DNA from: Pieris napi
Taxonomy: Eukaryota; Arthropoda; Insecta; Lepidoptera; Pieridae
Direction of reading: 5' to 3'
DNA length: 64,000 nt
Assembly: GCF_905475465.1 (NCBI RefSeq)
Contig: NC_062257.1
Span: 3,844,001-3,908,000, forward strand
The notes beneath the pieces were generated by a model. That model was given only the letters and a program-made list of their open reading frames with translations. It was not told the DNA's origin and did not search any database. Below are positions 33,216 to 43,851 of this stretch, in pieces. Made by a program: the position numbers and the translations under genes. Within the stretch, counting starts at the first letter, position 1. The number at the start of each line of letters is the position of its first letter.

Positions 33216-33478
33216 GTTGATTTAAAAAGCGGAGTTGAATTTATATTCATCCACTTTATTCGATAGCTTAATCCCGCAATATGCGAATGTAAATACGTGG
33301 ATTTGTAAACATAATTTTACACAATTCAGAAGCTCCGGCCAAAATTGGATTTCCGCTAGTGGGCGCAGGTGAACCATTTCAAATTTTCAATAAATGAAAA
33401 ATGTAAATCCTATGCTCTTGAGAGAAACGCGAGTGAAATATTATAAACAATTCATAAAATATATGCATGGAAACATTA

Positions 33479-34038
33479 TTTTTGAAGTGAAACTTTCTTT
33501 TTTTTAAAAATTTAGTGTAATATTTTTTCGTTACGCGTCACATTTTTCCGTTACGCGCCATCTTTTGAAGTGAAACTTCTTTATCGACGTATAGGAGAAA
33601 TTTTGTAGCAGGTTACGCGCCATGTTGCTTTTTGAAGTCAAACTTCTTTATCGGCGTTGGAAAAAATTTTACACACATTTGTCACATTTTTCGGTTACGC
33701 GCCATCTTTTTCTTGTCCCTACCACGGTTGATCCGAAGAGATTCGAAGCCATTAGTAACAAAAATATATAATAACGATAACAATGATAGTAATACTAATA
33801 ATTCTATTACAATTAAAGAAATTCTGTACTTAGTACAGTAATAAGTTAAAATGAAATAATTGTATTTGTATTCATGTCTATGATAATAAAAGCCTTTTGT
33901 TAAACTTTATCTAATTTAACTTTATTTAACCAATTTCTGTAAAGTTGCATATAGTAGATCATTTTTCGGAAAATAAGGACATATAGAAGTTTCACTTCTT
34001 ACGTGTGTACACCTAGTACACGCACACATTTTTTTTTC
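33479..34038 (-). mobile_element. Paired-palindrome element, family P2 (three modules, reverse)
   Basis: The left side carries GAAGTGAAACTTtCTTT, GAAGTGAAACTTCTTTATCG and GAAGTCAAACTTCTTTATCG modules. The right side ends GAAGTTTCACTTCTTACGTG, TGTACACCTAGTACACGCAC and a T run. The body matches the 22.5- and 26.7-kb copies. Confidence 0.8.
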
Positions 34039-34410
34039 CATTGGCGTTGCGTAGAGATGTGGGATCTCTCTGCATCTTCTACCGCATTTATGATGGAGTA
34101 TTCAGAGGAGTTGTTCGGACTAATTCCTGCAGCTGAGTTTTATCATCGTCAAGGCAGAATACAAAATACCATCCGTATCACCTTGACGTCCGTCGTTCCA
34201 CAACTAAGCGATGCTTAAGGCAATTTCTGCCGCGTACCAGCCATAGTGGCACCAGCTGCCCACTGAAGTATTTCCGGACCAATTCGACTTAGGGTCCTTC
34301 AAGAAAAGAGCGTACCAATTCTTAAAAGGCCGGCAGCGCGCCCGAGCCTTCTGGCAGTGAGAGTGTCCATGGGCGGCGCTATCACTTAACATCGCCTGCC
34401 TCCTGTAACA
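34039..34410 (+). pseudogene. LINE family L-A ORF2 C-terminal fragment
   Basis: One frame reads SASSTAFMMEYSEELFGLIP and AAEFYHRQGR. After a shift comes ITLTSVVPQLSDA, and in another frame the PRT...FP.QFDLGSF part. ECSEELF.LIPAAEFHHR is conserved with the minus-strand copy at 53431. The 3' end is ATGGGCGGCGCTATCACTTA. Confidence 0.8.
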
Positions 34411-34519
34411 TAAAAAAAAACTTCAAACCTATTGAATTAAACGAATAACTAACGGTGTGGATTTTATTTAAATAACTTATCCACGGAGCCGTTGTCACAC
34501 AATTGTGACTGTTTATAAT

Positions 34520-34925
34520 TTCCAGCTTTATTGGAGCCAACAGGGAATGATAGAGACGATGGCACGCTGCCAGATGGAATGTCTTTGATACCTTGGAAGA
34601 TGGGACGGGCTTTGGTATGGGATGCCCGTCTCATCTTCCTTGGACCGCAGCCGCAGAGCAAGCGATAAAAAGAAACGGTTCAAATATGAGTCTCCTCCTT
34701 TGATTTTGTTACCTTTGGAGGCGACACATGGGCAAGGGTTCAAGTGCACAGGCGCTAATTAAAGATTTAAGTTGGCGCCTGATAGATAGTACCGGTGACC
34801 CCAGAGCTGGTGCTTTCCTCAACGAATAAGTATCGGAATACAGCGAGGAAATTCTGCATTAAAGGTTCACTGCCACAGGGACCAAACTTTTTAAATTTCT
34901 TTGCTATTTGTGGTGGTCGTGTTTG
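34520..34925 (+). pseudogene. TE protein C-terminus, family L-D (longest copy)
   Basis: The plus strand encodes PDGMSLIPWKMGRALVWDA (34557 onward) and, after disruptions, GDPRAGAFLNE- and NTARKF-like pieces leading to GTLPQGP. The order PDG..L.PW..GR.LVWDA, VETLGPWG, GD.RA...R.S.A.QRGNAAS is common in multi-copy insect sequences annotated as transposon-derived. I cannot assign the element class with certainty. Confidence 0.6.
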
Positions 34926-35170
34926 TGATGATATCATTTATAATTTCAACTAGTCACGTTACACGTTGAACTACGGGTTTGGGTTTTGTTCTTGCTATAA
35001 TGTAAGCGTGCTTCTATTTTGCCTTAAACCAAAAGTTGGCTTAAAAAACTCTTTTTAAGCCAACTTTTTTTTCCACTACTTCTGGCTCTAGGCTCTTGAT
35101 TTGGGAACTGGTAGTAAGTGTTAATTTAGACCTTATTTAAATATTGCTTACATGTATAATTATTTGATTA

Positions 35171-35438
35171 GGGGCCATTCAAGTATTACGTAAGTGCTAT
35201 CAGGAGCATCAAAGACTCCCCGATTTTCTTATTTGGTGATTACGTCAACAATAATTATTAACTTTTTTACACATATTACGCATACATTGTCTATGATGAA
35301 CGAAATGTACTGTTGAGGATTCCTACAAAAAATTAATATGTTTATGTACTGTTTTTTGAAAGCTAAGCTTACTTTTGCTGTCAAGAGGGGGGGGGGGGGA
35401 CATTGCTGTAAATATGCTTACGTAATACTTGAACGGAC
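35171..35438. mobile_element. MITE with TTCAAGTATTACGTAAG ends and poly-G run
   Basis: Left end GGGGCCATTCAAGTATTACG and right end CTTACGTAATACTTGAACGG are inverted. A 13-G run lies at 35387-35399. Such GGGCC(A/G)TTC...TTACGT elements are common insect MITEs. TTA lies just outside the left end and close to the right end. The target duplication is uncertain. Confidence 0.7.
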
Positions 35439-35462
35439 AATTATATTTTTGGATTTCACCAA

Positions 35463-35840
35463 TATGGGTTTAGGTTTAAAGACTTTATTTCTCAAAAAGA
35501 CAAAAATATCACTTACATGAGAATAATACTCTAGATTAACATAACATTGTAGTCGTTCTTAAAATAATCACAATAAAATATAGCCGTACATGCAATAAAT
35601 TTAAAAATAAAAGTAAACAAAGAAATATGAATTAAAAGTAATTATAAGAAACGAATTTAAAAGTAATTTTGTCTAACATATTCACTTAGCTTCGATTTGA
35701 ATGAATTGATAGAAGTAATTTTTTTATATCTGTGGGTAGTTTATTATACAGCTGCCTTCGTAGGTAAATTTTTTGCCGTAGTTCGTACGTACTTTAGGTC
35801 ATGAAAGAGTTTTGAACTTACAATCAGAGTATTGAAAAAA
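35463..35840 (-). pseudogene. Jockey/CR1-like LINE 3' end with ORF C-terminus
   Basis: The minus strand encodes LYNKLPTDIK and, after a shift, KITSINSFKSKLSEYVRQNY, the C-terminal region of a reverse transcriptase protein. A ~200-bp 3' UTR ends in AGAAATAAAGTCTTTAAACC. Similar to 6302-6562. Confidence 0.65.
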
Positions 35841-35934
35841 TTAGACCAGCACTAGATCAGAAATAAAAATCTGTAAAATTCTGGCTACAGTGGGATGACG
35901 CCACTGATGAGCAACCATGATATCACCCTTCTGA

Positions 35935-36066
35935 TTGACTTTTTGGGTCTAAGGCATGTAGGTTTCCTCTCGATATTTTCTTTCATTGTGAGCGAATGTT
36001 AAATGCGCATGCGCATGTCTATTGGTGCAAAGATCCTACGGACGAACCTACGACCTCAGGGATGAA
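35935..36066 (-). mobile_element. S1 SINE fragment, antisense
   Basis: The centre and B-box part only: GACTTTTTGGGTCTAAGGCA to GACGAACCTACGACCTCAGG. Confidence 0.7.
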
Positions 36067-36349
36067 TGATTTCCTATATGGAAATAATTACAGAGAAAAT
36101 AACTTTACCACAATCCAAAATACAGAGATTAAATTTCAAAAGAACTTTCTCCCAAACCGAGCAGTGGCCGACTGGAATTGGCTTCCGATAGGTGTAATTT
36201 GCACCATGTTTGAACTCTTTCAAAAATAGATTGGATAGTTTCTCCAAATCCCCAAATACGCGCGCATCAGCTTATTAAGATGCTAATTTTATTTTTACCT
36301 ATGAACTATAATTTTATTTTTAACTAAAAATAATAATTATAATAATAAT

Positions 36350-36884
36350 CAGTGGCGATAGAACCTTTTTAGGGCTGGACCTCAGATTTCTGAATCTGTT
36401 TCATGATCATTTTTAAATCAAATAGGCAAGAAGGTTTTTTTTAATAGAACGGGGGGCAAACGGGCTGGAGGCTCACCTGATGTTAAGTGACACCGCCGCC
36501 CATGGACACTCAATGCCAGAGGGCTCGCGAGTGCGTTGCCGGCCTTTTAAGAATTGGTACTCTCTTTTCTTGAAGGACCCTAAGTCGAATTGGTTCGGAA
36601 ATACTTCGGTGGGCAGCTGGTTCCACATAGTGGTGGTGCGCGGCAAAAACTGCCTTGAAAAACGCTCAGTTGTCGAACGGCGGACGTCGAGGTGATACGC
36701 CTCCAGTGCCTGTCACACGCCATCGACATTGTGAGTCTAAGCCATGTCGGTTTCCTCACGATGTTTTCCTTCACCGTTCGAGCAAATATTAAATGCGCAC
36801 ATAGAAATAAAGTCCATTACACAGCCGGGGATCGAACCTACGACCTCAGGGATGAGAGTCGCACGCACTAGGCCAACACTGCTC
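36350..36884 (-). mobile_element. S1 SINE interrupted by an L-A LINE fragment
   Basis: Antisense S1: left part 36350-36435 (CAGTGGCGATAGAACC ... AGGCAAGAAGGT), right part 36693-36884 (TGATACGCCTCCAGTGCC ... GGCCAACACTGCTC). The junction AGGT/AGGTGAT brackets the insert. Confidence 0.85.
36436..36692 (-). mobile_element. L-A LINE fragment inserted in S1 SINE
   Basis: Starts with a T run (A-tail of a minus-strand insert) and GGGGGGCAAACGGGCTGGAG. It covers the last ~60 codons of ORF2 in reverse up to CGGACGTCGAGG. A 4-bp AGGT repeat at the edges is a possible target duplication. Confidence 0.8.
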
Positions 36885-37197
36885 TATAAATAATAAGTAT
36901 AGTTTTATAAATACGTTAATAATATAGTTAAGACAATAGGTCCTTTGAAACCGTCTCATTACTGTACCGTGTCAGATAACAGAAATGCAATTTATCGCTT
37001 TCGCTGTTTTTCATAATTTATAAGATTAGCCAGCCAACGGTCGGCAGTCCCTTTATAAATTTTAAATAAGTATGATTTATTGCGGCAAAAAACACTGGAT
37101 TTGTTCGTCGTTACGAGAAACTAATTAAAATGTGACAATTATGTTTTTAAATTATTTATTAATCACCACGCCTTTTTCCCGATGACCACGGATTTTC

Positions 37198-37475
37198 ATT
37201 TTTTTTTAATCGAACGGGGGGCAAACGGGCTGGAGGCTCACCTGATGTTAAGTGACACAGCCGCCCATGGACACTCAATGCCAGAGGGCTCGCGAGTGCG
37301 TTGCCGGCCTTTTAAGAATTGGTACGCTCTTCTCTTGAAGGACCCTAAGTCGAATTGGTTCGGAAATACTTCAGTGGGTAGCTGGTTCCACATAGTGGTG
37401 GTGCGCGGCAAAAACTGTCTTGAAAAACGCTCAGTTGTGGAACGGCGGACGTCGAGGTGATACGGGAAAATCACT
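37198..37475 (-). pseudogene. LINE family L-A ORF2 C-terminus, best open copy
   Basis: The minus strand has a 93-codon open frame (37238-37519) containing PYHLDVRRSTTERFSR, QFLPRTTTMWNQLPTEVFPN and QFDLGSFKRRAYQFLKGRQR. The family C-terminus is thus clear: a Jockey/CR1-type ORF2 end with no polymerase part. The 3' end is a T run at 37198. Confidence 0.85.
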
Positions 37476-38247
37476 TGCAACAGTTCTGACATACCTTTTT
37501 CCATTTCCATGATATTCACCAGCCATGCTTGTTGGTTATGGGTACTTTAACTTGCGACTTCTCTAGTGGAGGCAATAGGTCCAAGTAACGCAAACCCTAC
37601 CGAACCCGATTTCACCATCCACGGTTGCCTTGTATATGACGCAGCAAACTAGCTTAATTAGCCGTTCAATTAACGGCGCCGTTTAACTAGCGGCCTGAAA
37701 GATATTTAGCCGTAGCGTTTGTTACATTATATAAACTGGCTGTCTATTGCTTAGGCAATTCGTACGATAGAATCATTATTCGGCAGAAATAAAAAAAATA
37801 AAACATATGACATATAAGATAGGTATATAAAATTGCACTATGACCTATCAAATGAAATTTTTATACATACCTTTTTTTACTATAGTTTTCATTTATTAAT
37901 TCTTAAATTATGATAAAATTACAGTAAAATGTATGAAAAATGCACATTATTTAGTTTTTCTAACTATTATTTTTTATAATTAAATCTTATTTATTTTTCA
38001 TAAATATTATAGTGATCTCTTTCATTAGTATGTGTTATTTTTTCTAGATCCAAATGAAATCTCTCCGTTGTGGTAAGGAAGCTGGTGGAGCATTTTATTC
38101 TTTAATAAAAAAATCATTGTGTGTGTTACTTGAACTCCAATTTTTGTGCTCTGCATATCACTCTTCACTTCACAGACACCACCTGCACATGGGCCAATAG
38201 CAAGCACTTTCAGTCACGGCGACAAATCGACTGAGATCGAAAGGTAA

Positions 38248-38325
38248 TTTTTTTTTTGGAGTTAAGAGATACCGCCGCCTATAACACATTTCCAGAGGGC
38301 ACGCAAGTGCGTTGCCGGTCTATTG
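38248..38325 (-). mobile_element. LINE family L-A 3' end fragment
   Basis: GTTAAGAGATACCGCCGCC and GGCACGCAAGTGCGTTGCCG identify a short diverged copy. Confidence 0.6.
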
Positions 38326-38676
38326 TGTCCTCTCTTATATCAAAAAAGCTTAACAATGCTCAAATGCTTATTTTTTTTGCAATCGAAACATTACAGTTTC
38401 ATTGAAAAATTTTCAAATTAAATCTTTACGCTGAAAATGTTCTAATTGGTTTTTAATTGGCAGCGAGCAATTTTGGTGAAGTGCTAAAATAACAAAAAGA
38501 CGTAATTAATGAATTTAACGAGACTTTAATTTTTAATTATTTCAAAATTAAACTTTATTATTAGAGTGCTTTTCTCTTCAAAGTTTTAATTGTACGATAT
38601 TGATGGACTCTACAAAGATTTGTGTAAAACATTTAGTTTACCAAGCGTGTGCAATATTTTGTAAGTGTATATTTTA

Positions 38677-38736
38677 GTTTAGGAGGCCATAGGATGTGTG
38701 TATACATACATACACACATCCTATGGTATCCTAAAC
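38677..38736. repeat. 60-bp near-perfect palindrome
   Basis: GTTTAGGA ... TCCTAAAC encloses CCATAGGATGTGTGTATAC and its complement, with only a two-base mismatch. No reading frame. It may be a hairpin RNA source or a foldback scrap. Confidence 0.85.
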
Positions 38737-38750
38737 AATAATCCTGCACA

Positions 38751-38810
38751 GCCTTGCGAACTGACTTTTCGAACTCTCACTGCGGTTTTTGCTTAGTAGT
38801 CTAGTCGACA
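38751..38810 (+). mobile_element. MITE M1 scrap
   Basis: GCCTTGCGAACTGACTTTTC and ACTCTCACTGCGGTTTTTGC are a diverged M1 left end. Confidence 0.5.
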
Positions 38811-39259
38811 AGTTGAAAATGGTACAAAATAGAGATACTGCTCTTAAAATTATGTGCGATAGCTCATTGGATCTGGAATGACGTCTAGAAAAATGTGCCA
38901 AAAGCGTGTATTAGCACATAAAAAATTGCAAAAGTTCTAAACAATTAAAGATGAAAAAAAAATGGCATTTCGTTTTTTGCCAATATTTAACAAACTATTA
39001 ATATTTAAGAAATTTCAACGAAACACAACAAAAAGATTCTGAAATAAGAGGAAATTTCCAATAAAAAATTCTTAGCTCCCGGAACCCTATCTCCATTATT
39101 TATAATTTTAATTTAACGCTGAAAATAGGTCTGCGCGTGACATTTTTAGGATTCGCGCGTGGCGTCAAAAGCGACTACGGCACATTAATTAATTTATTTA
39201 TGTAGTGTATTTTTAAGTTTCGTAATTTTCAATTATTATTATTAAGAAAATTGTAACTA

Positions 39260-40104
39260 TAGTGCTTTTCATGAAAGAAGTCCCGCGGTGATTTTTGGAA
39301 CTAAATTTGACAGGTCGGCAATGTTGTCATTCGTCGATGTTATCAAGTTCGTTTGTTGTGGTGGATTTTTGTGAATTTTTAACTAGCTTAGTGCATTTTA
39401 AAGATTGATTACAATGCCAAAAGTTGTAAAAAGTTCGGCTCGTGAAATGATATTAAAGGTGAAAGAGTTCTGTGAAGCGGAACATAAGAATCAAGGTGTT
39501 TTAATACCACTAAACAATGTTCGGAAGAGTGTTGCCGCCATAACAGATACTTTTTAGAGTTACCATTTAATAATTTTTTGCTGTATTGATGGGACTTTTA
39601 TGATATAAATTCGTTTTTGCAAAATTGAATAAATACATAACGTGATGAGACTAGGTAACTGAAATTAAAACATATATTACATACTACATAAGCATTACAA
39701 ACTTAAAGTTACTATTATTTTTAATTGTACATAATTTAATTGCAGGTTTAGTTGCAACAAGAATTACAAACGAAGGTATAATAGCGGCGTGTACTTCGAA
39801 AAAAATTGTAACCCAACAATTATGCAATAAAACTCTGAATAAAATATTGTATTGCTTTTCTTTACGCTATTTTCTCATCTTTTCCCTGTAAGTAGGTAGA
39901 ACACCGCTAATATAAGTAAATACACATGTACTTTTTACATAACAGAAATATTGTTTCATCGAAGTATGCTGAAAATAATATTATTTGATAAATCACATCT
40001 GCTAAATGTAAATAAAATAGGTAATTTTTTTAGTCATAAATGGCAACATTACGTTATGCGATTGCAGCGCCGCGTCTGGGGGACTTCTTTCATGAAAAGG
40101 ACTA
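39260..40104 (+). mobile_element. Tc1/mariner-like deletion derivative with TA target
   Basis: Inverted ends TAGTGCTTTTCATGAAAGAA (left) and TTCTTTCATGAAAAGGACTA (right), flanked by TA at 39258-39259 and 40105-40106. 845 bp. It retains an intact 47-codon frame (39414-39557) that looks like a transposase N-terminus. The rest of the interior has no domain. Confidence 0.8.
39414..39557 (+). pseudogene. Transposase N-terminal remnant (47 codons)
   Basis: Starts at ATG in an ACAATG context. Reads MPKVVKSSAREMILKVKEFC, then EAEHKNQGVLIPLNNVRKSV, and stops after AAITDTF. The S.R.MILKV.E.F pattern followed by a V..R.A segment resembles the helix-turn-helix start of insect DDE transposases. No catalytic part follows. 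Confidence 0.5.
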
Positions 40105-40699
40105 TACTTAAAGTGGCGTCTAAACCATTCTCCAAAAACTACAATAATTTCTGATAACATTTTATTTGTCAATGAGAATAAAATATTGTATAAATAAACC
40201 TTTTCACCTAAAACCTTCGTTATACCTTTGAAAATAACACCTAAGTATTTCAGTAGAGCGAGTACAGAGAGCCGAAAATAGCTTGACAGCTCATCCGAAT
40301 TATAAAGAGACAGTAGAAGTGTTGGACTCGCCGCGCGATCCAAAGCATTAAGTCGCACTACGGTTTAGCGGTTTTTAACCGCGTAATTTTCTTTTCTTAA
40401 GAAACTTAGCAATACATACTTTTCTGTGGCAAAACAACAATACTAGCTCATGTGGTGAACCCGCTTATCATTGAAGACATAGGTAGAGGGTCAAAAAGCA
40501 TGAAGTGGTTTATACTTTTTTTCATGTATTTAGACGTCAAGAAAGAAACTATCCAGCCATAATAAGCTACGCGTGAAGTGAATGTTTGATGAATTTTTAA
40601 ATCCCGATGTACGGCCAAAGAACAAGAAGTAGTCGGCAGTAAAGACAAGAAGATTTTTTCTTTTTTAAATTAAATAAAGTTACAAATCTAAAAACCTAA

Positions 40700-40945
40700 T
40701 TACGCCATCTTGCCATAATCACTGTTTGAATCCTTCTGAGCATGTTGTTTGTTTTGAGGAATACGTTTCCATTCTTCTGCTTCTTTTTAGCTCCGTGATG
40801 TTTTGTGTAGAAGGTTGCACTGATCTTCCTCGTCTCTTTAGAACATCCCAGACGTGCTCAATGGGATTGACGTTAGGACTTGGCCAGTCCAAACGACGGA
40901 TCCCAAATTCTTGTATGTACGTTTCCACGCGTACGTTTCTTTATA
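40700..40945 (-). pseudogene. Tc1-like transposase C-terminal fragment
   Basis: The minus frame has RRLDWPSPNVNPIEHVWDVL followed by KRRGRS. This is the hallmark around the last catalytic residue of Tc1 transposases ('DWP..SPDLNPIEHVWD'). After a frameshift, EEWKRIPQNKQHAQKDSN continues the homology. The rest of the gene is absent. Confidence 0.85.
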
Positions 40946-41199
40946 ATATTCACATTAACCAGTGATTTAAAAAAAAATATTATCGTACACACCAAATTTT
41001 GTTGCAAAAGCGGTTAACCGCACGCAACTACAGTGCGACACATGCCTCGCACTTTATTATTCGTACAAGTGCCTCTGTTTTATACTATTTCCAGAACTTG
41101 CTCATTTTCAAGTGAAGTAGATTTTTTTAATTATACGCCAGCCATAATGATATCTCATTAACGATGTATCCTTAGTTCTTGTGAACATTTTTTTAAGTT

Positions 41200-42996
41200 T
41201 TCTATAGCCCATATGCAGAGGTTCTGGGTTTGATGATATGCTTTTGTTTGGATGACACATTTTTGTTTTGGCAAACGAGGGACTACCCTCGTGCGATGAC
41301 TACATCGCCCATGGACACCCATTTTAGTGAGTGCGTTGCCGGCTTTTGAGGGAGGAATATACCCTTTTTTAACAATTGGAGGTCTGGTCTGGTCTGGTCT
41401 GCATAAAGCAGAGGTCCTGGATTTGATATATTCTATATATTCTTTTGTTAGGATGACACATTTTTTTATAGGATAGGCAAACGAGTCATCGCAGCCCAAA
41501 GACCATAATTTTAGTAAATGCGTTGCCGGCTTTTGAGGGAGGAATATACTCTTTTTTTAAACCATTGGAGGTCTGGTATAGTCTGGTGCATAAAGCACAG
41601 GTCCTGGATTTAAAATATTCTTTTGTTTGGTTGACACATTTTTTTACAGGATAGGCAAACGAGTCATCGCAGCCCATAGACACCCATTTTAGTAAGTGCG
41701 TTGCCGCCTTTTGAGGGAGGAATATATTCTTTTTTTAAACAATTTGAGGTATGGTCTGGTCTGGTCTGCTTAAAGCAGGGGTCCTGGATTTAAAATATTC
41801 TTTTGTTTGGATGACACACTTTTTTACAGGCTAGGCAAACGATTCATCGCAGCCCATAGACACCCATTTTAGTGAGTGCGTTGCCGGCTTTTGAGGGAGG
41901 AATATACTCTTTTTTTAAACCATTGGAGATCTGGTATAGTCTGGTGCATGAAGCAGAGGTCCTGGATTTGAAATATTCTTTTGTTTGGATAACACACTTT
42001 TTTACAGGATAGGCAAACGAGTCATCGCAGCCCATAGACACCCATTTTAGTGAGTGCGTTGCCGGCTTTTGAGGGAGGAATATACTCTTTTTTTAAACCA
42101 TTGGAGACCTGGTATAGTCTGGTGCATAAAGCAGAGGTCTTGGATTTGAAATATTCTTTTGTTTGGATGACACATTTTTGTTTTGGCAAACGAGGGACTA
42201 CCCTCGTGCGATGACTACATCGCCCATGGACACCCATTTTAGAGAGTGCGTTGCCGGCTTTTGAGGGAGGAACATACACTTTTTTTAAACAATTTGAGGT
42301 ATGGTCTGGTCTGATCTGCATAAAGCAGTGGTCCTGGATTTTAAATATTCTTTTGTTTCGATTACACACTTTTTTACAGGATAGGCAAACGAGTCATCGC
42401 AGCCCATAGACACCCATTTTAGTGAGTGCGTTGCCGGCTTTTGAGGGAGGAATATACTCTTTTTTTAAACCATTGGAGATCTGGTCTGGTCTGATCTGCA
42501 TAAAGCGAAGGTCCTGGATTTGATGTGATATATGCTTTAGTTTGGATGACACATTTTTTTACAGGATAGGCAAACGATTCATCGCAGCCCATAGACACCC
42601 ATTTTAGTGAGTGCGTTGCCGGCTTTTGAGGGAGGAATATACTCTTTTTTTAAACCATTGGAGATCTGGTATAGTCTGGTGCATAAAGCAGATGTCCTGG
42701 ATTTGAAATATTCTTTTGTTTGGATGACACACCTTTTTACAGGATAGGCAAACGAGTCATCGCAGCCCATAGACACCCATTTTAGTGAGTGCGTTGCCGG
42801 CTTTTGAGGAAGGAATATACTCTTTTTTAAACAAATTGAAGGTCTGGTCTGGTCTGATCTGCATAAAGCAAAGGTCCTGGATTTTATGTGATATATGGTT
42901 TTGTTTGGATGACACATTTTTTTACAGGATAGGCAAACGATTCATCGCAGACCATAGACACCCATTTTAGTGAGTGCGTTGCCGGCTTTTGAGGTA
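41200..42996 (-). repeat. ~180-bp satellite derived from LINE L-C 3' end (about ten monomers)
   Basis: The shared block ATTTTAGTGAGTGCGTTGCC recurs at about 41321, 41508, 41686, 41866, 42044, 42236, 42416, 42601, 42779 and 42964 (spacing 178-192). Two monomers, at 41321 and 42236 (915 bp apart, five monomers), share a B-type leader GGCAAACGAGGGACTACCCT. The other eight have the A-type leader AGGCAAACGA(G/T)TCATCGCAG. Linkers come in two forms (GGTCTGGTCTG or GGTATAGTCTGGTG). The minus-strand frames of 112-115 codons are satellite translations. Confidence 0.92.
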
Positions 42997-43226
42997 CATA
43001 AAAAAAATCAGTGGCGCTACATCCTCTTTAGGTCTTGGCCTCAGATTTCTGAATCTGTTTCATGATAATTTTTAAATCTAATAGGTAAGTAGGTGATCAG
43101 CCTCCAGTGCCTGACACACGCCTTCGACTTTTTGGGCCTAAGACATGTCGGTTTCCTCACGATGTATTTCTTCACCGTTCGAGCAAATGTTAAATGCGCA
43201 CATAGAAAGAAAAACCAGAAAGAAAA
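42997..43226 (-). mobile_element. S1 SINE inserted in the last satellite monomer, 10-bp target duplication
   Basis: 5'-truncated antisense S1 between TTTTGAGGTA at 42987-42996 and at 43227-43236. Joining the flanks restores the ordinary monomer order (GGCTTTTGAGG... then TTAAACAATTGGAGG). Confidence 0.88.
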
Positions 43227-43410
43227 TTTTGAGGTATATACTTATTTAAACAATTGGAGGTCGTATCCAGGGAAATCCCCCACCGGAAGTCAATTGCACA
43301 GTTCAATAGTTCGCAAAAGAAAATTTTCTTGTGAAACGGACCGTGGAAAACTTCCAGCCGTCAAGGTGATGCGGGCGAAATTTGGAGATCCCGACGAGTG
43401 CGAATTTGTA
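43227..43410 (-). pseudogene. LINE family L-C ORF2 C-terminal fragment
   Basis: Continues the last satellite monomer: AACAATTGGAGGTCGTATCC then GGGAAATCCCCCACCGGAAG. On the minus strand this corresponds to the L-C C-terminus seen open at 58005 (LWNRHPVGVFPDRYDLQLFK). It shows which repeat the satellite came from. Confidence 0.75.
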
Positions 43411-43504
43411 TATTCACTTATATTAATATGAAACTGTTATTTAATAAAAATCCATTATTATAAACGGAAACATATAATAATGTATAATATTTGTCGAAAC
43501 TATT

Positions 43505-43851
43505 TTCATCCTGCAGAAGAGAGCTATTCGTGCAATCTATAATTTAAAATGTAGGTAATCTTTTACAGATAAATTCAAGGAAATTATATAACCTTTCCCT
43601 CGCAATATATTTATGAAAATATTATTATATGTATGTCTCGGAACAAACGCAGGCTGCAATTTCACCTTACTAGACTATCTAAAGTTAGTAATTCTTTTTT
43701 GGGAAAAGGGATACTCTTCTTTAATAAAATCCCAGAGGCTCTTTTATCTCTGCGTTTTAATAAATTTAAGAAATCTATGAAAGAAAAGCTGTGTAAAAAG
43801 GCTTACTATCCAGTTAACGATTATCTAGTTGATAAAAGGGCCTGGGACTAG
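43505..43851 (+). pseudogene. Jockey/CR1-like reverse transcriptase C-terminal fragment
   Basis: LQKRAIRAIYNLK, then, after shifts, DKFKEI and the open 72-codon end with RLSKVSNSFLGKGILFFNKI, KKSMKEKLCKKAYYPVNDYL and DKRAWD. It matches the far C-terminus of LINE ORF2 proteins ('NKFKK..K..L..KAYY...D...D...W'). Stop at 43851. Confidence 0.85.

Noticed and set aside
41158..42917. 112-115-codon minus frames in the satellite
   Set aside because: Monomer lengths are not multiples of three and the frames shift between monomers; they are repeat translations.
41200..42996. CRISPR-like array
   Set aside because: Whole ~180-bp units repeat including the linkers, there are no unique spacers, and the sequence is eukaryotic.
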